A DNA stretch of 64,000 nucleotides, taken from NCBI GenBank assembly GCA_026419785.1, contig JAODTK010003888.1:355147-419146 (forward strand). The letters are read 5' to 3'. Every line of letters starts with the position of its first letter. Position 1 is the first letter of the stretch. The position numbers and the translations under genes are program-made. A model generated the notes under the pieces. It ran no database searches. It saw only the letters and a list, made by a program, of their open reading frames with translations, and was not told the DNA's origin. Positions 1 through 10,839 of the stretch are shown here, in pieces. The stretch comes from Sclerodactyla briareus (taxonomy: Eukaryota; Echinodermata; Holothuroidea; Dendrochirotida; Sclerodactylidae).

Positions 1-599
1 CTATAAGCCTATAAACCTTCTATGTTTGCTGGATTGCAAAGTGATTCATCGAGTCTTCAGCAAGACTAGTGTACACCTGGAATCTATCTGTACCGTACCT
101 ATTGCTAGCTGCCCCAGGTTCACTGGATGCAGCCATACCTCTTTGTCGGTATATATCTCCAATATGGAGGTGGGGTAAATAGCACACGCATGGCAAACGT
201 GCGATTACCCCACTCGCGTTCTCGGTGCCGAGTGGTCGGCGAGAAGGCATATGTTATTTGGGTTACAATCGGGTGAAATGAATTCTAATTGTTTTTCATT
301 GGACGTTGTCGAATATTTGTGAGAAATGGGATCGCCGCAAATGACCAATTTTAGCCGTCTATGAGGAATACCGGCCTGGCGACGGGAAAGGTTCCTCTTT
401 GGATAGGCTTCCATGTTTCCCGAATTGTCGACGGGACCACACCGTACCTAATTGTTCATTGATTGACTTCAGTCAACTGGGGTCCAATGTCGTCAGGGAT
501 GCAGAAACTACGTTTTTTGTCACAGAGCAAAGTTCCCTTCTTCCGTATCCCTACCCTCGGATTCGGGAGGGGGAGCTATGCCTCAGGCTGGATTTTTTT

Positions 600-770
600 A
601 ACACGGCAACTCGACCCCTCCTGGGCGAAACGGCTCGTACTCGGATCATTCCCTAATGAGTACATTGTCCTTTAGCGGCCAAATGCATCCGGGGTCGCAT
701 AGATCTATGTTGGATAATCTTATGGACATATTAGTCCAGAATGCTTGTCCTGAACAATGATTCCATTTGT
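600..770 (+). repeat. Degenerate family A repeat fragment
   Basis: Decayed copy of the family A monomer. Recognisable blocks are AACTCGACCCC near 607, CCTAATGAGTACA near 651 and AGTCCAGAATGCTTG near 735, in the same order as in the better preserved arrays (for example 54.2-56.8 kb). No GT tract or head hairpin is present. Assignment rests on these shared blocks only. Confidence 0.6.
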
Positions 771-779
771 ATGTATAGC

Positions 780-2020
780 CTCCTTGTGCCAGTATAAGCC
801 CGGCCCCCGAGATATGGGTACAGATCCATCCTCAGGCTTCATGTCATCAGTTTCAATTCACAGGCCTCACAAGGGCACCTCTCCTCCGAATATTGTGCGG
901 ACAATTAGTTTGAAGGACTTCTGGTTTTGATCTTCTGGTAGTTTCGGTGGCAATCAGTGGCGGAGTTGTAACCATTTGTTCAACAATAAATCATGGCATC
1001 AATGCAGCCTCATAGCGATAACACTGCTGGATGAGAGCTAAATCTCGACCCACACAAATCGGAAGAGGTGGGTGTTTACTGTACGTACGATATGTTTTAA
1101 AGGCAGCTATTTGCAAGTACCCATATGAGGCTGTTTCGTGGAAGCACCCTACCCATCTATTTCGGATGTCACCTCACTGCCACGATCTCCACGAGAATTC
1201 GTCGTCTGAAGTTAACTGTACTGCTGACGGGGCACTATACAAGCCGTTTTTGTATTTTATTCGCTTGTCGATTATATCAAACAATCATTGATGATTCATT
1301 AAATGAATTGGTGATATCATTAATTATGGTTACATCACACCAATTCAAATAATATCTCGAATAATTGGTGGTAACCCCCATCCTACCGGCTGTCATCACG
1401 GATCGTCAAAGAAACGTTTGCCCTCACTGACATAGTAAAAGCTTCGAATGTGACTAAGAACAAGGTTCTCCGTCCGGTTGGCGCGACTAGCAATGGTTAG
1501 CTAAATGTCACGTGACACCAGGGACTGTATTGGTTTCCTCGCAAGTCGATCCGTATATCTCGATTTGTTTGGGGTCTCTTCCCTAATGATAACCGAGACT
1601 TGGTGCGCTCAATCATAACATTGGATGTGGGCCTGATTTGGTCATACAAAACATGAACATTTGTGATTGTGTCGGCCGTTGGAAGTTGGAATTGCCATGT
1701 AAGCCGAGTAGGTAGCTTTTGACGCCACTCTAACGATTCCGAAACGCGTTCCGTCTGTCCGGTCCCGGCACAGCTCTATGAAAAGCCGATTTTTAACCAG
1801 CGAGCCTTGCACGGCGGTTCTTTCTGATGAATCACCTCTTTAATCTGGATCGTTGGGTTGTTCTTGGGCGCTCGAAGAAAAAGAAAAACTAAGCACAACC
1901 TTCAAAGCCAAACCGTTCCATTTCTTTTATCTTGAAGTCAGAAGCAATCAATGTAGTTTTATGAATGACCGTGTATGTAATGATGGGGTACGTATGTGTG
2001 TATTTGTACGCCTGCCTGTT
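780..2020. other. No gene recognised
   Basis: Mixed-composition sequence with no convincing exon. The open frames at 1031-1291 and 1125-1352 overlap in different frames, lack recognisable domains and have no paired splice sites that I can support. 1270-1360 is AT-rich and contains short near-repeats of the pattern GAATTGGTG/CACCAATTC, which could form a weak fold-back. Confidence 0.5.
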
Positions 2021-2024
2021 GACA

Positions 2025-2600
2025 GAACGGTAACTCGACCCCAACCGGGATGGATCACGCTATACTGTGGTTTTTGGGTGCCCCCTAATGAGTATATATG
2101 GAACCGTATTGTTTTGGGGTCAGTCAAAGGTCATCTGATATCAACAGAGGTCAATTCTGAAATCCCTGTGAACACGATAAGTCCAGAATGCCTTGTCCAA
2201 ACAGCTAAATTGGTGTTGCAGCTTCTTATGGGGAGTACAGAACTATATTTCTGGTCTAACTGGGGGTCTTTATTAGAAAATAGGTTGAAAATTGTGAAAA
2301 AATGGTATTTTTACCTATTTTGGCTTGTGATCATGATAACTGGACCCCCAAATGGATTATCAAATAAAACTCATTTGTGTAGATGGGGGTCCATTTTTTT
2401 GTAAAAAATTGACCTATTGTGAAAATGATTTTGCCAATTTGGTTGTACACGATAACTCGACCCCCCGCCTGGATGGATCGAGCTCGTACTTTTTTGGTAT
2501 TTCAGGGTATGTGGGTTCCCCATAATAAGTGGGTCAACAGAGCTCAAAAGTCTGAAATCTGTGAACACGATAAGTCCAGAGACCCTGGATACTCGAAAAG
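2025..2600 (+). repeat. Family A repeat, two or three monomer pieces
   Basis: GTAACTCGACCCC near 2031 and GATAACTCGACCCCCC near 2450 mark monomer starts. Between them run the standard family A blocks: TATTGTTTTGGGGTCAG (near 2107), ACGATAAGTCCAGAATGC (near 2174) and TTATGGGGAGTACAG (near 2226). The 183-codon open frame at 1853-2404 is read through this repeat and should not be taken as a gene. A third partial start lies near 2335, so the spacing is irregular. Confidence 0.8.
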
Positions 2601-2659
2601 AGCATTCTTGAACATCTCGCCTCTACTACGTAAGGTCCGTTGTCCCCGACGATGACGCC

Positions 2660-4450
2660 TAGGCATCTTGAGAATCGGGTATCTGATGACAGAATCATCG
2701 CTCACTTCCAGATTTAGGAGGGCCAGGGCATAACTTCATAGAACATCCCGACTCACACACCAGCTGAGGCATGGGGTCACCCAGAATGACCCTGAAGTCA
2801 CGAGTGGAAACGGTGTCATACACCGGTATAATATATTAAGGCCTAAGCTTCGTTTATCGAGTCACCACTTCCATCCTTCGAATCGACACTAGCTATCGAC
2901 TACTGTTGATTATTCACAATATTCTCCCTGTTCATTGGCGTACCTGCAAATGATACTGTTAGACTGTTTAGCATCAACGTCCCGTGCCCCTCTCTGTGTG
3001 CGGATGCCAATTGGAACAATCGATGATAAATGAGTGCAACCAACTACGCTGAACCACGCCCTGCGCGCTACTTGGCCCACGCACAGTGGACACTACCGGA
3101 AAATTACTGCACATGACCGCCCCCTTAATTAGGCTGTGGCGACCAGGTGGGATTGGACGACACCTCGGCACAACCACCACAGCTCCCTCATCCATGAAAA
3201 CACGACGTTGGGCGATCCCTTCTAAGAGCGCCACCTGAGTGGGCAGTAGCGACCCTGGCAATTAATGCACTTATATTGATAGTATTTGCTCAACGGACAA
3301 TCAGAACTCTTGGGTTTCTGAATCGCAGTCTTCATTTTGGCCCCCGCGAGCTGGCCTACCTCTCTTTTGTGCTGCTCAACCCTGGAACATGCTCCACAAA
3401 TCCATGACTCTTCTCAAGTTGGCGTGATCCGTCCAGTGGATGTTTTGGCCGACTACCAGATCATATCCAGATTTCGGATTCTTATAAAACATCTGATCTA
3501 ATAAATCGGAAAAAATGGAAAAAAGAGCCGCACTGTGGTGACACGTGATTTCTGTAGAGAATCCCTTGTTTGACAGAACACAAGATATATTAGTAATCTT
3601 TTTAAACTAGGACCACTGGGTCCAAAAGTGGAGGAAAGCCAGGCTTGTTCTCTTCTGTGAATTATTAATGGCATGGTGGCAGTTCCAAATAAACTAGACT
3701 CAATTTTGAAAGTTTAAGGCCAACTGTCCACCCCCTATACAACAGGTACCTGTTACTATGCAGCCGATGCACTATTTTCTTTATTTTATAATTCACTATA
3801 TAATAATATATTATTACATATTAATTCACTTATACATCAACATCGGGTGATACCTAGAAGGTGCTGTACGAGTAACAGAGGAGAATGAGGTAGAGAAAAG
3901 GGGGAAAACCGTTTTTTCGGAAACGGACCTAGCTTGCTCCACCGCAATAAATGTTTATTTTTCGACTCGCGTTTGCTTGCAGAAAAAAAATTTTTTAAAT
4001 TTTACAAAAAAAAAAAAAAAAATAACGTGCCACCGCGCATAGTGCTCTTCTGAAATCATGAATTTCTTTTGCCTTCAATCTCTTCGTCACCTTCTCAATT
4101 TCCATGGAGGAAGGTCTTACCCCCCCATCGCTCAACCGCCTGACAGTTTTTCTCAATGATCGACAGTTTGAGGTATCTAGTAGTACGAACTCTAAATTCT
4201 GAATTACAGTGATCAAGTAAACTATGGTCTAAGATAACTTTAAGAGTGGATAATATTAAAAAAATCAATTCAGTTTTAATCATTTTTATCCCCAAACGCG
4301 AAAACCCGAAACACCTTACCGCACCCCCTGACAATTTGGCAAGCACTGCTCCTGCATGACTTTTCTGATAGGGTTTTTCGGTTGGAACCATCCGTATAAA
4401 AGAAATCAGAGGGATTAAACAATCGAATAAGCAATCCAAAGGGATTAGTC
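2660..4450. other. No gene recognised; AT-rich centre
   Basis: No exon can be supported. 3776-3840 is a strongly AT-rich stretch and 4004-4022 is a run of A. The open frames on the minus strand at 2974-3261 and 4095-4533 have no recognisable domain and overlap one another in different frames. The right edge of the interval may include the promoter and 5' untranslated region of the signal-peptide exon at 4624, but no TATA box was clearly identified. Confidence 0.4.
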
Positions 4451-4623
4451 CCGTCTATTTGTATGACAAAGGCACGTTGATAGCTTTGAAGAGGTCGAAT
4501 TGTCAGCATGAACGACGTGGCGAGACCGACCATTCACAATTCATCCGTTTGAACTACGCTACAGAGGCGGTTATTTCAGACCTTCTTCACACTTGCAGGC
4601 TTACAGACGAATCTCTGTCAACG

Positions 4624-4689
4624 ATGTCTGTTCGAATAATCCCACTTCTACTCCTCGCTGTCTACATCTCTCAGGCTGTGGCCAGTGGG
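4624..4689 (+). CDS. First coding exon, signal peptide of a secreted protein
   Basis: The reading frame from the ATG at 4624 gives MSVRIIPLLLLAVYISQ followed by AVASG: a short basic start, a leucine-rich hydrophobic core and a small-residue cleavage region (AVA-SG). This is a textbook signal peptide. A good donor, GGG|GTAGGT, follows at 4690, so the exon ends in phase 0. Another methionine lies upstream in the same frame (4459), but the residues between do not look like a signal sequence and are probably 5' untranslated; A at -3 supports the 4624 start. The next exon is not certain. The closest downstream candidates are at 10127 (phase 2) and 8479. An unseen exon or a sequence error is needed to join this exon to 10127 in frame. 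The protein family is not recognised. Confidence 0.6.
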
Positions 4690-5300
4690 GTAGGTTGTTG
4701 CCTACATTGTGATTTGAAACGTATTAGGTGTTGAATACTTCTACGCGTTGACAGTAATTACCCTTGTGCCTAGGGACAACCTGCATGACATGAAATGTGG
4801 CGATGATCATTCGGCATTTGAAGGCTTCATCAATGATGATTGTGATCAAATCGGGCAAGCCCTCCTGGAGATAGATCGAAGTTGGGAATAATATGAAAAT
4901 CCATCATCAACAGTTCGCTATAGTAGTAACACTTTTCAGCGTTGATTTTTTACTTACCACTGACACGTGTTACTAACACGTTTTGTTGTTAATACGAAAT
5001 GCCGTACTGGGTTCAAGCGGTATTATAAATGTTTGAATATTTTCTCTTCCTAAATTGATCTAGATTCGAGAGGGAGCATTACATAGTTCAATCGAATCGG
5101 GCCACCAAAAACCCACCACGACACAAACTCTCTCATCGCCTCCTCCTTCGTCCGCCCCCTTTCCCTCTCTCTGACGTCGGCTCCCGTAGCTCAATGACCA
5201 GCGCTATTTGAAGAGCACAATTTACCCCAGTATGATCACCCCTCGGTTCAGGAGGGTCGTATGAGATAACGTAAGCAGTGTTTGCTCTTCCCTCCATATT
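4690..5300. other. Probable intron following the signal-peptide exon
   Basis: Starts at the GTAGGT donor. No recognised repeat until the family A fragment at 5320. 5110-5180 is a pyrimidine-rich tract with CTCTCTC runs. No further exon is supported here. Confidence 0.4.
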
Positions 5301-5319
5301 TAGGGACGCCTAATCCTTG

Positions 5320-5610
5320 TAATAACAACATAACCTCGACCGCATACTTGGTATGTTTTTCCTTAATTAGACATTATCCTATGTTTTGGGATCAGATCAA
5401 AAGTCATCTTAGGTCAAGAGAGGTCTACGTATCGAAATCTTGTGACACGATTAGTCCAGAATGCCTGGTCCGATCAAGTTGAAATCGCATGCAGTCTTCT
5501 TAGGAGACAGAACCGCTGTGGTTTTTGGTGTAGACTCAGTGATAAATTGGGAAAATTGCCAAAATGATATTTTGACCAATTTTAGGTTGCTAACATCGAA
5601 ATAACGGAAC
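5320..5610 (+). repeat. Family A repeat fragment
   Basis: Contains AACATAACCTCGACC near 5325, a TGTTTTGGGATCAG block near 5382, the ACACGATTAGTCCAGAATGC block near 5444, and a second monomer start (ATAACGGAACCCC) near 5600. One degenerate monomer, about 275 bp between starts. Confidence 0.7.
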
Positions 5611-5619
5611 CCCTTATGA

Positions 5620-6330
5620 TGGATTAATCTCTACGTGGGGAAAAAAAAAATTTTTGTGTGATATTTGGCTTCCCATAGTGAGGACATAATCCCTATAATT
5701 TTGGTCAAAAAAGGTTAGTCTGATTTTATCAGGTTGATACTTGGTAGCCAGATTTCTCATTTGGAGTACATAAACTCCTGTAAATAGTGCAGACCGCCCA
5801 ATTTTTTTTTTTTTTCCTTGGGGGGGGGGTGGTTTGGGGAGAGGGTTCTCCTAGCAACTATGCTGAGAATTTCCGGGAAATTCCATGATTTTCCTCCTAT
5901 GATTTCTTTTCTTGGGGGAAGGGGGGATACTGTACTAGAACATTTTGCTAACTTTTACTATTTTCAACTTGTGCGATATCTGGGGATATAGTGTAGGACG
6001 ACTGAATATGTTGTTCCATTTCAGGGATGCTATTGGCATCCTGCAACTCTGGAGACGCCACTTGTTTACCTACCTCGAGCAAAATTTGTTGAATTATCAC
6101 CCGAAAGCGGTGAAACAAATTTGCTGAGGTAGTATTTTATCGAACTGTTTTTCAAAGTGTACTTCGTCGTTCCTACTTCCTGAACAACCCGTATGTATGA
6201 TCAATAATAATACTGACACTTAACTAGACATCAACCTGGCGGGTAACCTCCAACGTGTATATCCCCAGTTTCAATTAGAGGGTGACATTGTTCGCCTTGG
6301 GCTTTTTTCATCAGAAGGAAGGCGATTGAC
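5620..6330. other. Low-complexity and unassigned sequence
   Basis: Homopolymer runs of A at 5641, T near 5802 and G at 5821. 6225-6312 shares the block AACTAGACAT...GTGTATATCC with 32173-32225, so it is a fragment of another dispersed repeat. The open frame at 5945-6127 has no recognised domain. Confidence 0.4.
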
Positions 6331-6399
6331 ACAGGGAGGTGGGGTGGGGGTTGGGTTGCTTACATAAGCAAATGTCAATCTCCCTACCCACAGAAAAAA

Positions 6400-6965
6400 A
6401 AAAAAATATTTTCGCAAAATCTCAAATGGCTTGTCCGGGTGAGGTCGTAAACCAGAACGTTGGTCTCAAAATAATCGCAATGCTTCACACGCGCAAATTA
6501 AGCGAAACTCAGTTTTCGCAAAATAAAATCCAAATGGCGTCGTCAAAGCGGGTGTGGCCGACGCCCACTGTTTACAACCCTTCGAAATTGTCAATACGTG
6601 ATTATGTGTGCAAAGTTATAAAAAAACAGGGAAGTGTGGGGGGGGGGGGGGGGTTCCAATGCACACACCATGCTCCGACATATGCAAATGTCAAATCTGT
6701 GGAAAAATCATTTTCGCAAAAATTAAAACCAACCAAACTGGCCGCCGTCAGAGTGGTTAGGCGACGCCCACTGTTACACTCATTCAAAATTTCCATTACG
6801 TTCAAAATTTAAAATGGCCGCCGGGTGAAGTCGTATGGGGCGAAAACAAAAGTTGTCCTCTAAAGATCGCCGTGCTTCAAAACGCGCGAATCAGTGAAAA
6901 ATCCCCGAATGGTCGCCGGCCGTCAAAGCGGTCGGGCGACGCTCAGTTTTTTTACCCATCTCAGA
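6400..6965 (+). repeat. Degenerate tandem repeat, roughly 180-200 bp unit
   Basis: At least three related units. Each carries a TTTTCGCAAAA or GCGAATCAGTGAAAA-like block followed by AATGGCGTCGTCAAAGCGG, TGGCCGCCGTCAGAGTGG or GTCGCCGGCCGTCAAAGCGG and then GGCGACGCCCACTG (6559, 6761 and a degenerate form near 6936). The 157-codon frame at 6339-6812 is read through these units and is not taken as a gene. A run of 14 G interrupts the array near 6640. Confidence 0.7.
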
Positions 6966-6981
6966 TTTCCATTAGCCTATC

Positions 6982-7172
6982 ATGCCAGGGGCGGATCCAG
7001 GGTTCCTAAATAGAGGGTCCCGCTTGGCCCCCAGCGAAAATGGCAGTCCAACTTTTTTTTTTTTTTTTACCTAACCCTACACCCCATGACGTCGATACCA
7101 TTTTTCCCATTCACTTTTATTTTCAAATTTCTTTCAAATGTCTTTTTTTTTCAAGAAATGGATCCGCGCCTG
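6982..7172. mobile_element. Small inverted-repeat element, possibly hAT-like MITE
   Basis: The left end CAGGGGCGGATCCAGG and the reverse complement of the right end (CAGGCGCGGATCCAT) match over about 14 bases with one mismatch. The interior, about 160 bp, is non-coding with T-runs. CAGGGGCGGATCC-type ends are familiar to me from non-autonomous hAT-like elements in animal genomes, but no clear 8-bp target duplication is visible here. The superfamily is therefore tentative. Confidence 0.55.
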
Positions 7173-7259
7173 AGTGACTGATTGAAGATATCCGAACCTC
7201 ACCCACGTCACCCCTCTGACAGAGCATTTTTTCAATTAACTTCATTGGATTTCAATTTT

Positions 7260-8470
7260 CACCTCAATTTTCAATTGTTGTTGTTGTGGTAGCCCTACAA
7301 GGCGTCCAAGTGCTGCAGAAATCTTTCAGTTTTGTATGTTGCTACTTAAAGTTTGGAACTTAGCCGTCGTGGCACGAGGCCTTCGTCGAGGTCTGTACAT
7401 TTTTGCGCTATGTCTCCACTACTTTTCATTGTTGTCCACCGCTTCATTCTCATAGGACCCGGTGAAATATCGTAGTTCCAGTGTATAAGCATCCACCAAT
7501 GGCGATATAGCTCCCTCAAAAATCACAGAGGCTACAGTTAGGCCCCTTCTAATTTTTCCAAGCGGTAAAAGGGTCATACCATTGGCGTAAACAATGGTAC
7601 GAAGGCGCAGCCTGCTCCGTGGGGCTGATGTCAGCACACACTTTCAACATTCATATAAGTATGATTTTTTTTTTGCATTTTCACCTGGCCGAAGATGCGA
7701 TTTGGTGCTAGGTCAGTTTCGGCGTTTATTTCGAATATCACTTCCACCTTCCCCCAAATTCGTATTAAAAGTTGGTGCTTTAATTCACTGCATATGGTGA
7801 AACAAGAGATTTTTATAGGTCCCCTGCGCAACTGGATTTACACACTAACATACGACGTATACTGTATTCATTCTAATAGAAGGCCATGCCCTAATAGAAG
7901 CACAAATGGAATTTTGCGAAATTTATTTTTGTAACCCTAATAGAGGCACATTCAAAACGGGTCGAACACTAATTGTACACTGACAAAATACCTTAGTAGG
8001 AAATAAATGCAAGTTGTGATGTTGAAGGAGGGGTGGGGGGGGGGGAATGGGTCAGCCAGTTACCCTTGGGGTTGCTAAAGCATCAACACCCAGTGATATC
8101 TCCAAGCTTGGCAATGTTATATCAGAATCTGCTCCGTGGAACGTATACATAGCTGGTATCTCCATTCCGTTTTCTCTTTTCCCCCATACGACAACCGTAA
8201 CCTACCACGCTTAACACGTGTACAGTTCCGCGAGACGACCGTCCTAATAAACGGCGTATGTTTCCTAGATTTGCTTCGCGCAGTGCGCATCTATTAGAAT
8301 GAATCGGTATACTCGCAAAGCGCGAAACTCACAGAGGTTTGATGAATTACGTCGGTCAAATACGGATTTGAACTAACTTTCCATCACTACTCAAAATCAC
8401 ATCAAATCAAGCTCTGTCAGTTAAGGTTGAATACGTTTTGGCTTGTTTTTTCAACTACTACTACTACTAA
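7260..8470. other. No gene recognised
   Basis: No domain or supported exon. The overlapping frames near 7594-7934 on both strands suggest chance open frames. A short repeated block, CCTAATAGAAGCACA/CCTAATAGAGGCACA, occurs at 7890 and 7935 with about 45 bp spacing. The segment could be intronic for the gene starting at 4624. Confidence 0.4.
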
Positions 8471-8478
8471 TCTCACAG

Positions 8479-8535
8479 AATCTCGCCTGGGGATATAGTC
8501 TTCTCGCCCTCATCCTAATTGTTTTATGCTACTAG
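8479..8535 (+). CDS. Candidate terminal exon with hydrophobic tail and stop
   Basis: A CTACTACTACTAATCTCACAG acceptor-like tract precedes an open stretch reading NLAWGYSLLALILIVLCY and then TAG at 8533. The residues would form one membrane helix or a GPI-anchor signal at the C terminus of a protein. AATAAA follows at 8552, only 17 bases after the stop. It could be a terminal (perhaps alternative) exon of the gene that begins with the signal peptide at 4624, in phase 0 with that exon's donor. The evidence is a single short exon with good context, so chance is possible. Confidence 0.35.
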   Translation, partial: NLAWGYSLLALILIVLCY

Positions 8536-8551
8536 GTATTAACCCTTAAAC

Positions 8552-8557
8552 AATAAA
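8552..8557 (+). promoter_or_regulatory. Candidate polyadenylation signal AATAAA
   Basis: Exact AATAAA downstream of the stop of the candidate terminal exon at 8479-8535. Position and orientation fit a very short 3' untranslated region. The hexamer alone is common in AT-rich DNA. Confidence 0.3.
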
Positions 8558-8559
8558 GA

Positions 8560-9180
8560 AAAACTCAAGAAATTCGATCATGGATCTTCTGAGATGTAGA
8601 AGAGGGTTATGTGTAACTTGAACGAAGATACCGTAGGCTGTTATAGCAAGATGGATGCGTGTATACTCGCATATTCAGATATTTGCTCGTGGGACCTTTG
8701 CAGTATGAGGTGTATGTACAATAACTTGACGAGAGATGGCAACGCGCGCGATGCGTGCCAAATTTTCGGATGTTCACACGGAAGATGTCCTATGGGTCGA
8801 ACAGATAATATATCACAATACACTTTATCCCATGACAGTGTACACCTCACCCACCCCCTACAACATAGGGGGGAAATGCCTGCCCTCCCTTCTCTGTGGC
8901 GCCGACTCCTGCATATAGTACAAGTGACAACCCAAATAACAAGGAATGCCAACAGATAGCAAACAATAGTATTCTTGTTAAATACATGTGGGGGGGGGGG
9001 GTCGACTCCCAAGGAACCATCTGGATCCACATTTTGGTAGAATGCATTAGTGTTCGAGAAGCTCTGAACCAAAAGGGTGGTCCCGGACCCCCCTTACCCC
9101 TCTGTATCCGCTACTGCATGCGTACGAAGTTTCATACGGATCCGACAAGGCACTAGTGAGGGAGTTATTGTACAAACACT
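8560..9180. other. No gene recognised
   Basis: Open frames on both strands overlap (8609-8959 plus, 8641-9072 minus) without domains. A G-run of 11 lies at 8991. Interpreted as intron or intergenic sequence. Confidence 0.4.
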
Positions 9181-9189
9181 ATCAATTCA

Positions 9190-10110
9190 GTTTTGTTGAA
9201 AAATCCAATACCTGGCTGGATGAAGGCATACTTCGTATGGGCTCCCCAAGATGAGTACATGGGCCATTGTTTCGGGGTCAGGTTAGAGGTTATGAGGTCA
9301 CCAGAAGTCGGAAAGTTCTAAACCCAAATAAGTCCAGAATAGTGGGCTGAATAGGGTTGAAATTTGGTGTGTGTTGTGTAGCTTTCTTATGGAGAGTACA
9401 GGTAGGGATGTGAATTTTGGTGAAAAATAGATCATTTGTGAAAAGTCAATATTTTGGCCCCATTTTTTTCTGGTAAATACGTTTAACTGACCCTCATGGA
9501 TGTGAAGCCTTATACTTGGAATGTGTGTTTCCGCCCCCCTGTGATGAGTACATGAAATCCTATCCTTTTGGGTGAGGTCAAGAGGTCAAGGAGGCAAACA
9601 GAGGTCAACAGCGGTCAACAGAGGTCAAAGTCGGAAAACCTTGCAAACACGATGAGTCCAGAATGGTTGGTCTGATCAGGTGAAATTTGCTGTGTAAGTT
9701 TTTATGGGGCGTGACAGGAACAATGTTTGGGTATAGGTCGGGAGTGAATTTGTCAAAATAGAAAATTTGTGAAAAAGTCGATATTCTGGCCATTTTGCTT
9801 GTAAACACGAAAACTGAACAACCTGGAGGGATGACATTTGAAGCTGGCTCACACTCGAGTATGTGTGTGCCTCATGAGTACATGAACCATATTTGGCTTG
9901 GGGTCAGGTCAGAGAACGTCTGAGGTCTCAAAGTTCGAAAACCTTGAAATTTAGTGTGTAGCTCTTATCAAGAGTACAGGAGACACCATATGGGGAAATT
10001 TGGCGGACGTTCGTGCCATAATGAGTGGTACAATCTCCCGTTTGTCCATGTTTGTGTCTGCTTAGATGTCAGAAAGTCAAGGAATCACTATGCCTCTTGC
10101 TTTCTGTTTT
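9190..10110 (+). repeat. Family A array with 3' tail
   Basis: About three degenerate monomers. Markers are GATGAGTACATG (9252, 9543), TTTCGGGGTCAGG (9270), AAACCTTGCAAACACGATGAGTCCAGAATGG (9636 on, in pieces) and AGCTTTCTTATGGAGAGTACAGG (9380). The array closes with the family tail GTCAGAAAGTCAAGGAATCACTA and TTGCTTTCTG (10068-10107). It ends about 20 bases before the splice acceptor of the exon at 10127. Confidence 0.85.
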
Positions 10111-10126
10111 GTGTGTGTGTACCCAG

Positions 10127-10174
10127 ATCCCTCCGGAGGAAGGACGACAAAGAGTTAATGGAAGCTCTATTCGA
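10127..10174 (+). CDS. Candidate internal exon, charged peptide
   Basis: Acceptor TGTGTACCCAG|A and donor TTCGA|GTGAGT give a 48-base exon. In the frame that joins the next exon it reads SLRRKDDKELMEALFE, with one base completing a codon at the start and two bases left over at the end (phase 2 to 2). The residues are basic then acidic and helical, as in precursor spacer regions. The upstream signal-peptide exon ends in phase 0, so an exon between them or a one-base error is needed. The product is not recognised. The pyrimidine/GT-rich tract before the acceptor lies directly against the tail of a family A repeat. Confidence 0.45.
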
Positions 10175-10435
10175 GTGAGTAGACCTTCCAAATTATAATT
10201 TTATCAAAACTACGCCTAACAATCCCCGCCGAAAAATGGCGCACCCTCCCTCTCGCCAGCTTCTCCATCTAGATACAATGTTGTTATTGAGACTTTCCTG
10301 ACACGCAAGCGATAGAGGGGGAGGGGGGGGGGCAGTCGTCGTGACGCAAAAGTATCTGGATACCATCCAACACTAATGGGCCCTATATTGACAGCACGAA
10401 CGATTGACCAAGGTTCTGTTTGTGTGTTATTTTTT

Positions 10436-10480
10436 TTTCTTGACGAAAGTCAAATCTATGCAGTCAAACCAGTGTGCGTT
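10436..10480 (+). repeat. Family A head fragment
   Basis: TTCTTGACGAAAGTCAAATCTATGCAGTC matches the family head (TTGACGAAGTCAGAGGAATCTATGCAGTC in other copies, here in pieces) but the GT tract and monomers do not follow directly. It may be a truncated copy or be separated from the array at 10840 by an insertion. Confidence 0.55.
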
Positions 10481-10839
10481 TTATGTACTTGCGGGCGAGG
10501 GGACCATAACCTGTTAACCACCCGACTTGCGAGGACATTTTTTTTCCGAGGACGGAAATCGGGTCCTTCGGAAGAAATGCGTTTAAACGATTCGACATAC
10601 CCCCCTCTATCCTCCAAAGGCATAGAACAGGTCCTCGGATATACTCTATAGGGTGATGCAAGATTTTTTAGGTGTGTTGATGAGAGTGAGTGTACCATTC
10701 TTAGAAGGGGGGGGAAAGGGGGGGGGGGGGGGGGACAAGTTACGTGCATGCAGGACTTAAACACACCTCGCAAACACACTTTCGGACTTAGTTTTTTTCG
10801 AAAAATGGACGTCCTCGCAAATACTGTACAAGTCCGTAT

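Noticed and set aside
1853..2404. 183-codon open frame on plus
   Set aside because: It runs through family A repeat monomers, and the same sequence in other copies is not open. No domain is visible.
6339..6812. 157-codon open frame on plus
   Set aside because: Read through a degenerate tandem repeat with GTCAAAGCGG-type blocks and a poly-G run; no recognisable protein.
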